Source: Protopterus annectens
Taxonomy: Eukaryota > Chordata > Ceratodontiformes > Protopteridae
DNA: 64,000 nucleotides
Assembly: GCF_019279795.1 (NCBI RefSeq)
Contig: NC_056731.1
Span: 870,068,023-870,132,022 of the forward strand
Direction: 5' to 3'
Under the pieces are notes generated by a model that saw nothing but the letters and a program-made list of their open reading frames with translations, ran no database searches and was not told the origin of the DNA. Shown here piece after piece: positions 47,116 to 60,490 of this stretch. Each line of letters starts with the position of its first letter. Position 1 is the first letter of the stretch. A program made the translations under genes and the position numbers.

Positions 47116-49424
47116 TTTTTAAAAACATAGCTAGGATGCATACTCTATCTATGTTCATGAATAGATCTGCCAAGTTGGATTGATTAATTAGCATGTAATT
47201 CAGCTACTTATGCCTTCATTAGCATATTATGCCATCTATTCTTGTTTTGAAGCTCTGCACATATATAGTGCAGAGCTGTTTAATGCATACCAACTAGCTT
47301 GCTATCATGTGGACATTGTGCACACTATAATAATATTAAGTGCAGGTGTTCATGAATCCAGCCAATAACCTCTTGCATTTTTTGTGCTAGCAGGTCATAA
47401 AATGTAATCACAGTCCAATTCAAAAAAAGTAGCTGACTGAATCTCTGAAAAAAGCAGTCATTAAAATGCAGGCAGATAAGAGATGTATGTTGACATCCTG
47501 TGTCTTGCTTCACTCCTTTACTCTGGGGTGGTGTAAATAATTCCTTGTCCTTCACAGAAGGCAGAGCTGGTTTAGTTACTTTTGCTGTGGGAAAGAAAAT
47601 AACTACAGATGATGATATAATGGTTTATGGGAGATGCACAGTGGATCTAAATGTTTATAAATATTTGGGTCTGGTCCTTGTTCTGTTTTAGCTTTGCTTT
47701 GAATATTTGAGGTGACCACTTCCCTGTAATCTGAAATTTCTGTCTATTATCTTCTATAAACGTCTAACAGTAAAACAGTCAGCATTATTTAGGAGACATT
47801 TAAGTATATGTAGCTAGCTTAGATAAGTTTAAATAGAGGTTTTCTTTAAATATTCCTGTGAGGTTAACCAAATGTTATTTTATTCTTCCATGTGCAGTTA
47901 CTCATTAATTTTAATATCTAACTTGTAACTGCATTGTTGCCTTTTTGATTAAGTAAAGTTTATTTACATTAAACCCCTTGTGGTTGGTCTTCATTATATA
48001 TCTTTAATATTGCTATTTATTCCCTGACAGAAGGGTTATCATTTGCCTCTTTAGCCTAACAGCTTGTAGTGGCTCTCATCTTCACTTAGTGAGATTGTTT
48101 GGGGCAATTGACAGCAAAAATATTAATTTGTATGATTTCATATTTAGATTAACTAGGAGCATCAGGTAACTGGAGGTCCCTGGCCATTCCAGGGTGTCGC
48201 AGAACTTCTGTGTCAGGAAGAAAACTTCTGGCAGTTGGAGAATTATGCCAGCCTTCCCTGAATATTGTGTGTATATACATGTGTAAAATAATAACGTACA
48301 AAAAAAGACAGCTACCATGAGTAAAGGGTATTGTGTTTTATGGAGATAGTGTTGAGAAAGGGGCAATGACTTAGCTTTGAAGGTTGCATGCATGTAGTCT
48401 AATATGGAGGACCTGTGGAAAGCTCATAATCAAGACAGCAGTCCCTTTATGCTGTTGAGGCTAGTTTACATTTTGTATGATTATTGAGCTAGACTTGTGT
48501 GCATATTTTTTTCTGTTGATTTAAGCTGCTGGGAGCCAGTGGTGTGATGGAAGAGATCATCCTTCTGGTGACAGCTAGGATATTTTCTTCATATTGAGGG
48601 CAGTGTGCCACCATTCCTTACATATTTGGATAGCATTAGATAGATTCAAACTCCATTTTTGCTACCAGTCATCAAATTTTGGTGGACAGTTAACAGGGTT
48701 AGTAAAATTGAATGCATTCAGCCCATAGCCAGCTTTAGGCACCAGTGAACCCTGCAGTCGCTGGGACCCTGTTCCTGGTGGGTTCCCAACAACAGCAAGT
48801 TATCGTATCTTGAGATTTTGTAACTTTTCTGACAAACCAGTAAGGTAAACACTAGAGAAATCAGCAGCACATGGTGACTGATCTCAGTGCAAAATTTGGA
48901 TTTTAAGAAGAGCTGATGGTTCCAGTCTTCAGGAATGCTTTTCTCTTTTAGGTAGTTTTATAAATACTGGCAGAACACCAGATACTATATCAACTTCTTT
49001 GCTGATGAATTCAGTGCAGTGCCAAAATAATAGCAGAATAAAGACTCAAAAGCAGTAGCACATTTACGATATTACTCTGTCTTAAAATGTAATAGAATAA
49101 CACCTTTTGCATCAACAAGCATTTTTGGACAATAAGTATAAAACTCTGATGTCTGAATTTATTGACTGTCTGTAATCCTGAATGATTTCTCAGCAAATCA
49201 ACCTTTTTGTGTAGGACAAAAAATTGTGAGTGAAATCAGGGAAGGTACATGAAATCAGGGACAGTTCCATGTATGCATTACTCCTCAATGAGGTAAATAA
49301 AACAGACTTACCCCTGCTGCTGTCTGACTGCTAAACAGTAGTCACTGATTTGGTGTGGCTGTACCAGTGTTGCACAATGCATTACTATTTGCAGAAATAA
49401 GTACAAAACTAGTATTGCTATGGC

Positions 49425-49425
<1 letters not shown>

Positions 49426-49475
<50 letters not shown>
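49426..49475. repeat. (GT)n microsatellite
   Basis: About 50 bases of uninterrupted GT. Confidence 0.97.
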
Positions 49476-49478
<3 letters not shown>

Positions 49479-49843
49479 AATAATACCACTGATTTTTATC
49501 TGTGCACACACCCAGTAATGCCATGTCACATCAATTATTCTTCTGGGTATCAGTAAAAAAGTAGCCAACAAGTAATTATATTTTAAAAAGTAAGGCATAG
49601 AATATTTCACAGAATGTTCAGACACTTAGGTCTTCTAGGGGTCTGGTAGCCCCCACTTCCCAGACTATATAAATGGATTTAGGGAGCTTTCTTAATCATC
49701 CTTGACTGTTAGGGAGATCCACAAAAGCTGTTACTGGTTGGGGAAAAATGAGGAGGAAAAAATGTATACATTTCTGATTACACTTGTGATGATATGGGCT
49801 AGTGCCAGCATAGCCAGCTGGACTTCTGTAAGGAATAATATCT

Positions 49844-49985
49844 CCTTTGAATATCAAACTGATTTATACAAGATGCTTGTGTTACAAATGTATTAGAACT
49901 GCATATCCTTTGAATATCAAACTGATTTGCACAAATGCTTATGTTACAAATGTATTAGAACTGTATGGGATTTAAAAATCAAAAT
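49844..49985. repeat. 63-bp tandem repeat, two clear units and a decayed third
   Basis: CCTTTGAATATCAAACTGAT begins at 49844 and 49907, each followed by GTTACAAATGTATTAGAACT. A weaker third unit follows. Confidence 0.88.
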
Positions 49986-50218
49986 GTGTTTGTAAAGTTG
50001 CTAATATTTAAAATGTATCAACAGTGGGTCCTGCTGGACAGAGAAGGAATATACATGTGAGACTATATGTATACATGTTAGCAAAGGACACCGGAAGAGA
50101 AGGGGTTAAACAGCTAACTTACTTCTTACTTTAAGAAAAGTACTGTTAATTGGAACACCTGTTGGTCCATGGAAATGCTTATCTCACATCTCTGAATAGG
50201 AACCAAAGAAGGCATGTC

Positions 50219-50440
50219 TCATAGGATCATAGGACATTACTAGGCTATTGGCTCTGAGACCCTTATATGCCTAGTCAAGAGTTTAGCCCATGTTTAGACA
50301 AGTCAGCACCCAAAGTCCCTGTCCAGCAGGGAGACAGGTGGATTCCCAGGGGTGTATTTTTTTGTTTCCCATCTAGTTATCCAGGTTGTGCTTAAAAATG
50401 GATAATGAGGTACTCTGCTTGACATGGAGAGGGAGTCTGG
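50219..50440 (-). mobile_element. CR1 LINE 3' end fragment
   Basis: Plus-strand CATAGGATCATAGGACATTA then CTAGGCTATTGGCTCTGAGA matches the 3' edge at 56975. More diverged than the 46464 copy. Confidence 0.75.
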
Positions 50441-51200
50441 AAGAAGCCTTTGTTTATTAGCTCAGTAAAAAGAGGGGAACCCCCAGGCATTGCTATAAAC
50501 ATTAGCAAAACTTTAGATATGCATCTTATCACATCTATGCTAACATCCTGTCTGAAGCTTCAAAGGGGAATAGTGGGAGAACCTACAGACAGGCGACCAG
50601 ATGAGATCATTCTGCCAGCCATCTGGGAAATCTTAGATATTACAAAGAGTAATCTCTCAATATTGAATTTCTGTCTTGGGCCTGACAGCAAGAAGGACCA
50701 TTCACCACATCCTCTGCCTTGCTCTATTAAGGAAGTATGGAATAGTTATTCTCCTAGATTCAGTCAGGAGAATATAGTGAAGCTTAGTTTAGATATTGTT
50801 TTTCTTTATTTGTCTGAGTCTGTCCATCAATGTCATTTTCAATATTTCCTGTGATTTGAAGTCTGTGGTTTGCTGCAAATATATATTCAGTATTTTCATT
50901 TTCTTTTATATTTAGCATTAAATATATTTAAACTTTTACTGTGGCTGGCCCTTTTAGAAAGTATTTAACATTTGAGGGTGCTTATATTTATTTGATGACA
51001 CTGTGTGGGCCACTCCTGAAGACCTAGCTGTCTTGGTCAACTACTACCATTTGTATTAGTATTAACATTACACAGTATAATTGGAACCCTTTGTTAAGGG
51101 CCTTAGAGTAGCTGATTGTGGCATGTCTGGTAGCAGTGATAACTACCTTATAGTCTGGGCAAAAGGGGGCACAGCGGGAAAATCTTTGCCAACCTTTCCC

Positions 51201-51202
<2 letters not shown>

Positions 51203-51252
<50 letters not shown>
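51203..51252. repeat. (GT)n microsatellite
   Basis: About 50 bases of GT, ending in GTTTGT. Confidence 0.96.
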
Positions 51253-51255
<3 letters not shown>

Positions 51256-52756
51256 TATGTCAGCTACTTGGAGCAGGGACACAAAGCACTGGTTTCACAG
51301 AGAGGATGCTGGGGGACTTGCCTTGGACACCCAGCTGAGGACCTAACCCTACAGCTGTTCCAATGGAGAGTCTTAATGGGGCCATGGAGGAAGACAGATA
51401 TAAAAAAAAAATCCAGACCCCAGGCTGACTGCATACCCTGTGTTCTCTTAAGGGAAATTGTACTTAGTGTAGAGAGCTGCATCTGGAAATACTGAGTGTA
51501 TCTGTTTGTATTTCAAGTCAACACCCCTCTCCAGTGTCAGTGGTGAAGATTCAGGCACCTTGATTACTGGCCCAGAGAGGGGTTGTCACAATGCTCTTTG
51601 ACTTGAATCGGGCTGTGATATGACTCTTTAAAGGATAAATCTGACAATTGCTTCTGCTGTCAACTGCATCAATTCTAAAACCAGCCCTGCGCAAATGTGT
51701 GTGTACAAAAAGCTGCTGTAGGTTTATGTGTGTTGGGAGCTGGAAAATTGTGTCATTATTACTTTAATTTTCATCATAGTCATACCTTAGAGGTCTGTGC
51801 AAGAGGTCTGAGGACAGTGTGGTCATTGTTTCTTTTACTTTTTTCAGACACCTTGGAGTTGTACAAAGAAGGTTACTATAGTGTAGAGGCAGTGTACTGT
51901 CTAGGAACAACAAAGTAGAATACATGACTGTAATCTTTATTTTTTTGTTCGCTTTCCTCACAAGCACACATTTGACACTTATACCAGTGGCTGCTTTGAG
52001 GGATAGAGGTGAGGACTGAGGAGGCATGCTGTATACATATATGCCAGCAGTCAGTTGAAATACATGCCTGTGGCAATTTGAACCTTTGCTTTCATCCCAC
52101 TATAACACCAGAGGGATGCTTAGGCAGTGACTGTCTTTTTTGAGGGGTTAGAGATGTAAGCAGTATTTCCAGATAGGACCTGTGTATCCCCACAATAACT
52201 GGCTTGTTAGTTTAATGTGCGTTACTATTTTGTCAGCTTTGAACCTCAAGCCTTGGGTACAACTTATGTCTTCTATGTCTTCTTTGAAAGCAATAAATAA
52301 AAATAAAACAAAACAAACAAGACTGAAATTCTTTTCTTACTCTTGATTTTTGTTTAGCCCACAATTGGATTAAAAGGTTAGGAAAATGCTCTAAAATGCA
52401 TCACAGAGCATCTATAACCTTGGGGCTTCTTGGGCCCTGGCGTATTTGAGTAATTTCCTAAATGGTTATTACCATGCTGTCTTGGTCAGGAAAGGTGTGT
52501 TGAAAGTATGCAAAAAATTAAACTGAACAACAAAAGTGAATTTCTTTCCTTAATCATAATTTCAAGATACCATTGGATGAAAAGGTTGTCTAAAATGAAA
52601 AAAAAAAAACAAACTTTAAAATGCATTTCAAAGTATATAGAAAGTTATGGCTTATTGACAAAGCTGAACAGTAAAATGTTAGAAAAAGGAAGAAAAAAAT
52701 AATGTGTATGTTATGGGAAGCCTAAGATGGGGTTAAACAGAGGGGAGGACTGGAGG

Positions 52757-52797
52757 GTGTGTGTGTGTGTGTGTGTGTGTGTGGGGGGGGGGGGGGG
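52757..52797. repeat. (GT)n followed by a 15-base G run
   Basis: GT repeat to 52782, then 15 consecutive G (52783-52797). The G run alone is prone to length error in assembly and could fold as a quadruplex. Confidence 0.95.
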
Positions 52798-53360
52798 TCA
52801 GGCTAAAACATTAGGCCTAGGGTGCCATTTTCCCTAAGTCCACACCTGTACATACAGTTGTTGTAATGTATCATTGTTGCAACTAAATTTCAGTAACCGT
52901 GAATATCCCTTTGTGAGATGGGTCAACATAGTGTTGTACAGAGGCCTGTTGTAATGTAAGAGCATTATATGTACAGGTCAGTCTGTATGTAGTACTGCTA
53001 AAGGTCTGCAGTATGAACTAAAAGGTTGCTTAGGAGGGGTGGCAGTGAGAGGGTGATACTTAGACTGGAAGTGCCTAGGGGGCCCCAACGTGACATTTGC
53101 TGGAGCCCCAAAATTGCTTACACCAACCCTGATTCAGCCTAAATCAACTTTATTACCAAAGGCATGTGTTTGTAACCTCTCAGCTATAATTTGAAATATA
53201 CAGAGGTTTTGTTGTGCAGATCAGTTATTTTAGATTTTGTCAGTTTAGTTTAGGTAAACAGACAGAAAATTAGTTCTTCTGACATCTATGCTAAAATGTC
53301 TTGGGCACAGCTGAGAAAGAAATTATAAGGCAAAAGGAATCCATTGTCTGATGTCCAAAG

Positions 53361-53823
53361 ATGAGATGTTGTTATCTTTGTTTGCATCTGGAAGACAGCC
53401 TGGAAGGAGCTATTGGTGTGCAGGATACAGACAAAAAACATTATGTTTCATTTCAGGAGGATCTCAGCATCCATCTGGAATTACAGAAACACCAGTCAGT
53501 TTTTGATGCTAATTGCTTAAATTATGCTAAGGAATGTTTGCTTGTATGCTGTAAGCTGATGCCAGAGATGCACAGAAGGAAATATACAGAATATAGGGGA
53601 AGGGCAGATGAAAGTGTGACTGACTATATTGCATAGTACAGTACTTGAAATGAAAAACATGGAATTTGCTGCAGCAGTTAAAATGTAACATCTGGCGGCA
53701 GAAGAGGAGAGTCAGAAGCAGCATCAGTGAGAGATGATCATCCTTTACCAGAGACATGAGTCATGGGGAGGGGAAGTAAAATCCTAGAAGCCCAGGTCCA
53801 TACAAAATGTTTTTCTTAGTACA

Positions 53824-53888
<65 letters not shown>

Positions 53889-55560
53889 TGTGGTGATTTG
53901 ATTAGCTTTATAAGGACTTTTGAAAGGGTGTATATTCAGCACCAAGCTGACAAAGAGCAGTGGGTGAGGTTTTTAACACCCTTACTCATGGTTAAAGCAG
54001 TACATGCATTTCTAAACTTAGTGATGCTGACTATTTAAATGACTTTTATGTTAATGAATGCTTGCATGCATGATTTAAACTGAACCCAGAAATGTACAGA
54101 AGGATATTTAGAGAATATAGAAGAAAGGCAAATTAAAGTGTGAATGAATATATAGCAGAAATCAGCAGTTATTTTCACAGGTGAGTGAGTGGATGTGAGG
54201 TCACTGCATTTAATATGCTTACAGATCTTTGGTTAGGGAACTAATCCTTGATACTTTGAGATGAGGATTTGGTTGGCAAATTGGGAATATGACACTGCTG
54301 AAGAGATGAGAAGGAAAGGTGAACCACTTTCTAGCTAGCATGTTGCCACTCATAGGAGGGGGGGGGGCATGCAGCAGAGAACTCATGGGGCGGCAACATG
54401 GATTCTGGATTCTGGATCATGACCACAGTTTGGGGTTAAATGTTTCAGATGTAATCAAATAAGGCATTTATAGTGTTGTTGTCCACTGAGGCGGGAGGAA
54501 GAGGAAAGGTCCCAAGAAATATCAATTAAAACTTGCAGAAGCATGACAATGGTGGGTTGTCTAGAGATAACAACCTGCCTTAATGACCATAGAAGTATGT
54601 ATCTTTTCCTGGTAGAAAGGAAGGAGGTAATTGGTAAAAAACACAGCCTCAGATATAACCATACTCAGTTTGCAGTGATCAGACAGGAACATTACTTGTT
54701 TGGGCAGTCCACCCCAGTTATGGCTTTGAATGTAAACCTTTTTATATACCTTTGACTAGAGTTTATTCAAATTAGGAAGGGGATAAGGCAGCATGCAGGT
54801 GGCTGCATTTGAGGATATCCCTGCCAATGTCCTAACAGGGAATTACTTTGATAATGTAGCCAGGCATAGAGGCATTAATGTGGAGAAGGTGGTAGGGGAG
54901 ATACCCAGCCTGAACCAATGCCTTCATCTGGGACTGGTAATGTGTTTGCCTTGGGGGGGTGGTCAGTAGTAGTTACCTAGAATCTGATCCACAGTAGGGG
55001 AAATGTGCAAGGTTTCCCTTAGAATGTAATACTTTCAAAGGGAGAGGTAGATGGCTGTAGTTAGACAGAATTTGATGCACCACTGGCAGACAGCATCATA
55101 CTTATTTTGGAAGGGGAACTGGGGAGGAGGGCTCAGTAAATAGGAGCTGAGACAGGCTTAACTCTCACAGCCTACTTCATAGGACTTGAGAGAAGTAGCC
55201 AAGGAGGCTCTAGATACTAAAGGGCAGGGGGTCGGTCCAAATACTGGGATAAGGGATTGCTGTGCAAAGAAGGCTAAAAGGAGAAGTAATACAGTATATA
55301 ATGGTACCCAGGTCCTACCCATAGGAACTTTTGGCCATGGCCCATAATATTCCTTTTGCAGGCCATATGGGCATAAAGTGTAATAAATTATTACTTTTTA
55401 TTGGCTAGTGATTGCAAAGGATTTAATAAGGTACTGCAGTACCTGTAAACACTGCCAAAAGATTGATAAGGCTGGAGACAAAACCAAGGCTGTTTTGATG
55501 CCTTACCTGTTATTGAGGAACCATTTCAGAGGATAACTATGGATACCGTGTGATCTCTAA
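53361..55560 (+). pseudogene. Ty3/Gypsy LTR retrotransposon remnant: gag, zinc knuckle, protease, integrase zinc finger
   Basis: Plus-strand pieces follow Gypsy order. Gag: EQWVRFLTPLLMVKAVHAFL near 53960, and MHRRKYTEYRGRADESVTDY near 53570 with a second copy near 54090. Zinc knuckle: a CX2CX4HX4C pattern from 54441 to 54482, with one stop inside. Protease region: IRQEHYLFGQSTPVMALN near 54680, then NVLTGNYFDNVARHRGINVE near 54830. Integrase N-terminal HHCC finger: AHNIPFAGHMGIK near 55340 and YCSTCKHCQK near 55440, then PVIEEPFQRITMDTV. RT and RNase H are missing between about 54930 and 55180, so the element is internally deleted. LTRs were not found. Confidence 0.82.
53824..53887. repeat. 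(GT)n microsatellite inside the Gypsy gag region
   Basis: About 64 bases of GT with one TATG interruption. It separates the two partial gag copies. Confidence 0.96.
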
Positions 55561-56294
55561 GCACCTCAAGCAGGATGTTGAAAATTCATAGCCAGAACAG
55601 CATTGAATATTCCTTTCATGCTCTTTGTGCCATGTTGCATTTTCAGTGGAAGCTGATGATTTCAAGGGTGGGGGGTGAGCTGCAGGAATCAACTGAATAG
55701 ATGGGGCCAAATGCAATGGGGGCGGGGCTCTATTACAGCAGGTCTATAACCGTCACCTGTGATCAAACAGCAGATGGGGTCATTCACTTTCATTAACAGA
55801 ATGCTTCAGAAATACCCACTCATGATAGCCAGTTTACTAACTATATATACCTTAGATGTCTAGTTGTAATAAAAATGGAGCCCTAGACAAAGGGCTCCAT
55901 GGGCCTCCCATTAACTACTGGACTCACATGCACTTTCTCAGTGCTCTCCTCTGTTTTTCTCTTATCTTGGCCCCACATCATCTATAAAAATTATAGTTGT
56001 CTTTCTTTTTCATACTTTGTCTTTTTTTAGCCCCTTCATGCTTTTAACAGGCCAAGATTCTACCATAATTTAAGTCTGGCGGAAGTAACTGAATTAAGTT
56101 AGGGTGGTCCCCAGAAGTCTTAGAGTTCTTGATGCTCCGAGGTACATCTTAAAGCTTGTTTTACAAATTTTTGATTTAATGATTACGAGAAATAGAGTAA
56201 AATATGATGCAAAAAATAAAAAAAAAATGTTTTTGCAAAAAAAGGGACAGTTGACCACATCTACATTCCCCTCCACTACACACACACACACACA

Positions 56295-56371
<77 letters not shown>

Positions 56372-56974
56372 CTGACCATCAAATAAAGCTACTTGTTTGA
56401 CTACACACCTTAAAACTTTCACTGCAGTCAAATGAATGGATACATATATTAATAACTGTCATATAGTAATTTATCTTGTACTCTCACTGCTGTCAGAACA
56501 CAGTGTGCAACTTATTGCATCCTCCATACCTTTCAACCTCTTAGCTAATGAATAAAAGATAAAACTAAAATCAATGGCACTCAATATACTAAAATCACAG
56601 ACAGTTACACCTTTTTATTATATCTGCCTCCTTTTGTTATAGTTTCCATTCTAAGCATCCAGATACATCCTCAATGTTGCAAGTCAAATTTCAGTCCCCC
56701 ACCTATAAATAAAATTCCCTGCCAAAAAATAATTATTTCTCCCAGAATTTTCTTAAAACTCCACTTTATCAGTTTTAGATGGAATATAAATACATGTTGT
56801 CATAACCCTCCTCCCCTGCCACAAGTAGCCCTTTACTACTACAAATCTATCATTATTTTCCCCTTTTATCACTACTGAGTTCCTCTAGCAATTAATATAG
56901 ATACTCTCCTTTTCCATTGTCCCAGAAATTTTGCTGACTAACCATCCTGGCATCCTTTCTTTATCAAATTCACA
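55561..56974. other. no gene seen
   Basis: Integrase core sequence is not readable after 55560. A CA microsatellite is listed separately. Nothing else is recognisable. Confidence 0.45.
56278..56368. repeat. (CA)n microsatellite
   Basis: About 90 bases of CA with one TACA interruption. Confidence 0.97.
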
Positions 56975-57345
56975 TAGGAGCATAGGAAGTTACTAAGCTA
57001 ATGGCCCTAGGGCCCTTACAAGCCTAGCCAAGTTCTTACCCTTGTTTCCACAATCAACACCTACTGCCCCTGTCCAAGGGGGACAAAGATGGAACCCCCA
57101 GGGTGAATTTACGGCCACCCATCTAACTGTCCAGATTGCATTTGAAGAGGGCCAAAGAGGTACTCTGTTTGACATGAAGTGGGAGGCTGTTTCAAAGGTG
57201 TAGTAACCCCTGGTAGACAAATCTGTCACTCCAGCAGGTTTTATTAATGTCACATACGAGGTTAAGGTCTTTAGAGCAAGTAACCTGCGTACAATTTGAC
57301 TTGCAAATATGAAGCATTCTCAATAATGCAGGGTCAGATATTGCC

Positions 57346-59764
57346 TTATATGCAAGGCAGAGCACCTCTGAGTAGTCTGTATGAAACAGAATAAAGTGAC
57401 AGTGATTTCAGATGATCCCCATAGGACAGATGCTGAAGACCTTGAATTTTTCTTGTGAGGAACCTTTGTGGTTTCTCCAATTGCTGCAGGTGCTTAGAAA
57501 GGTAAATACTAAAAGGGGCGTTGTACTCAATTATTGGCCTGATGAGGGAAAAGTACAAGGAGGTTATAACTTTTTTTTTTCTGGGCGCAATGCCCTTACT
57601 TATGAGATGAGCAATATAGAATGCCCCTCTTACCACTGTGGAGACATGGTGGTCAAAGGTAAGGTTGCTGTCAACCTGTGTGCCCAGGTCTCTCATCATG
57701 GGTATGTAATTAAGGTGATGCTCTTGATGTGATAATTAGCAGGAACAATGCTTTTACCGAAAGGAATGATGATACATTATTTTGCATTGGGTTTAAGGCC
57801 ATGACTTTGGCACCAATCATTTGTTTGTGTAAGACCCTCTTGTAGGATGTTGACATCATTTGGAGATTCTGTGACTGCTCCCAGTGTACAGTCATCAGCA
57901 AACTTTGTCAGCCACAGTCCTTTAGTTTTTGCTTCTACTTCATAAAAATAGATTCAAAACAGTAGAGATTCCAGGACTGATCCATTTGGAGCACTACTGG
58001 TTACAGGTCTGCTGTTGGAGGTGGATTTCCCTATTTTGACTATATAAGTTCTATCACTGAGCCACAGTTAGCAACCCATCTAATGATATAAGGGTTGAAG
58101 GCTAATTGGGTGAGTTTGTCAATAATGCCTGAGTGGGGGATAGTTTAACAGGCATGATCTCCCTTTGACAAATACAAACTGAGTAGGGTCAAGTGTTTGG
58201 AGATTACCTATATCTTTGTTTATAAGGTCCATCATGATTTGTTCCATGACCTTGAAGATAAGGCTAGTCAGAATAATAGGTCTATAGTTACCAGGGTCAG
58301 TGAGAAGCACCACCTTTGTGCAGGGAGTAATGGTGGCTGTTTTCCATTCAGCTGGCATGAAGTCGGTGCTTAGACTATGATTGAAAACAATACCCAGTGG
58401 TGTTGCTAATTCATGTTGGAGCCCCTGTAGGACGCAGCCAGGGATGTTATCAGGTCCCATAGATGCTTTGTTTTTGGCCTTGGAGAGGGCATTTATGACC
58501 TGCTCTTTAGAGATACAAGGTAGAGGAGAGGTGGTAGGAATGTCATGGGGTAGGTGTGGTGGGGACAGGAGAGTGACATTTTCACAGAACCTGTTGGCTA
58601 ACAGGTTAGCTATGTCCACAGGCTCAGTATATGTGGTATCATTAACTACCAGTTCGGCAGAAATCTAAGTCTTTCCTTTTAGGTAATGGATGTAACTATA
58701 GAATGCCTTGTGGTTGTCCTTTGTTAAAGAAGCTAATTTGGACTTGTATTTTGCTTTGGAGGACTTCACAAGAAGTCTTATTTGCTTGTTTAGGCTGAGG
58801 AGGGAGTGTTTCCAGTTTAGGACGAACTCACTCTCTCTTATTCTTAGACAGCAGTTTCTTCTTATTTTTGAAAAGCCTGTTAATGGCAGTTGTCCACCAG
58901 GCAAGTTTGCTCTTCCTTGAGGAGCTTGTTTTGGTCCTATCAGGTACAGCCAAGTCAATGCAGGTATACAGGTGTTTTTATAAAGCATTGGTATAGAGCT
59001 TGGTATAGTTGCCAGTTCCATCTGAGGAAGGAGGTGCAGTGAAGCTATTTATACCATCCCACAAAAAGGTTATAATCTGCTTTGGAGAATTTTATTAGTT
59101 TAGTTGCTGCTGGGGGGGGGGGCAGATGTGATAGTTACTTTGAATGAGACTGATTTGTGGTCATATCTCACCAGGGAGGACTTCACAGTGGGGGTGCTGC
59201 AGTGGTCCGCCATATTGGTAAGCACCAGAACCAGGATGATGGCACCTCTTGTTGGGATGTCAACCAGCTGGTCCAGGGCATTGGAGTTAACAAAGTCAAG
59301 GAACCTTTGGGCAAGTGAGTTTGAGCACGAGTAATTTACCCAGTCAATGGATGGGAAGATAAAGTCACCCAAAACCATGGTGTTTGGATGTTTCTTGATA
59401 GACCCAAGTAGATCCAAATAAGCAGAGTGGGTGTCCTGATTCATGGAGGGGTCCTGTAGCTGGCAATGATAGGTGTCCTACCAACAGTTAATTGCACCTG
59501 AAGTGTCTCCAGAGAATCAGACTGTTTAACCAATCTAGCAGTGTATTTATCTTTAATGAATGTTGATACACTGCCTCCTTTAGTTTTCACACCTTCAGTT
59601 TGAGGTCTAAACATGTGGAAGGAGATATAACCTGGTATGGCTGGGGTGCTCTCCACAGCCTTGAACCTGGTCTCCATGACTGCACAAATATCTGCATCTT
59701 CCAAGGAGAGGACAGCTACTGGTGAGTGCAGTTTCATGTTTAGACTCCTAGTATTTAGCAGCAT
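57346..59764 (-). pseudogene. CR1 ORF2: apurinic-type endonuclease and reverse transcriptase
   Basis: The endonuclease begins MLLNTRSLNMKLHSPVAVL with Asn and Glu positions (ADICAVMETRF), then LGDFIFPSIDWVNYSC near 59370 and the final DHKSVSF His-Asp site near 59160. RT blocks: INALSKAKNKASMGPDNIPG near 58500, GNYRPIILTSLIFKVMEQI near 58270, and a catalytic KFADDCTLGAV near 57895 in a broken frame. The tail has DLGTQVDSNLTFDHHV and LIRPIIEYNAPFSIYLS. At least five frameshifts or stops divide these. The RT middle (about 57900-58119) is poor. Domain order and motifs are those of the CR1 clade. Confidence 0.85.
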
Positions 59765-59825
59765 AACCTTGAGGTTGTTTTTAGATGGAGTTTTTACATT
59801 GGGAATTTTGTCCTTGAGACACTGC

Positions 59826-60390
59826 CTAAAAATGCACTATGGGGGTGGCAAGAGCCTTAGTCAGTAGCTGAAATCCCAGGCATGACAGATGAAGACCATC
59901 TCTGGCAAAGCAGCAAGGTCTGTCGATCATGTCATCCCAGGCTGACAGATAGTGGATCCCTTTAGAATGACACCAGAAGCTAAGCCAATTATTGAAGTCA
60001 ATCATCTTCTGTTTGTATTGAGGCATCATCCTAGGTGAAGGTAGAGTGCTGCCTAAGGCTAGGGACATACCTGCCTGAGACATATAGTCCAAGAGCTCAA
60101 TCATCTCTCTCTTCATATAGTCCAGAGAAGTACATCTCAAATTGTTTACACCAACATGGACTATGAGACTTGTATGCATGTCTGATATGGCATATCCTGT
60201 CACCTGACAGACAACTGAATGTGACCTTTTCCTTATCCAGCCTGGTGAGAGGAACATCAGTGTGTCACAATGGAATCACCTATGACTAATAGTTTTGATT
60301 TTGTATTTTGCCTTAAAGGTTTGACCAGTGAGACACTGATGCATGAGTTATTATGTGTAATGAGGTCTGTGGAGGAAGTATTATATGTAG
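59826..60390 (-). pseudogene. CR1 ORF1: SGNH/GDSL-type esterase domain
   Basis: Esterase blocks are in order: KLLVIGDSIV (catalytic Ser block) near 60275, LIVHVGVNNL (the GxND block, here GVNN) near 60150, and CFARDGLHLSCLGFQLL (the DxxH block) near 59880. A one-base shift near 60257 splits the first block from the rest. An esterase in the first ORF is a known trait of CR1 elements; its role in transposition is not settled. The 5' end of the element is near 60390, where L1-type sequence begins. Confidence 0.83.
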
Positions 60391-60481
60391 TGTGCTTGTG
60401 TTTGTGTTTGGAAGGTCTCTGGTGTCTGCTCATTTCTTTCCAAATGTGTCTCATTTATCATAACTATTTGTGCTCTGTATT

Positions 60482-60490
60482 TCTTAATAT
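60482..60490 (+). repeat. left 9-bp target duplication of the MITE
   Basis: TCTTAATAT, exact repeat at 60899-60907. Confidence 0.83.

Larger units (their letters stand above)
47116..50218. other. no gene seen
   Basis: No coding frame with recognisable domains. Contains a GT microsatellite and a short tandem repeat listed separately. Confidence 0.45.
50441..53350. other. no recognised gene; one unexplained 134-codon frame
   Basis: A plus-strand frame at 50450-50854 has no domain I recognise and no typical upstream signal; it may be chance or CR1/LINE-derived. A ~215-bp diverged duplication (ATTGGAT then AAAGGTT) is visible at about 52360 and 52572. Confidence 0.4.
56975..60390 (-). mobile_element. 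near full-length CR1 LINE
   Basis: On minus, 5' to 3': esterase ORF1 (60390-59826), ORF2 endonuclease (59764-59100), RT (58619 to about 57700), RT tail (57699-57346), and a 3' untranslated region ending near 56975 at ATAGGAGCATAGGA (plus). The 3' edge matches four shorter CR1 ends in the window. It has inserted beside an L1/Tx1 fragment. Confidence 0.87.

Noticed and set aside
50450-50854. 134-codon ORF as a candidate host exon
   Set aside because: No domain, no supporting splice context I trust, and adjacent to a CR1 fragment; left as unexplained.
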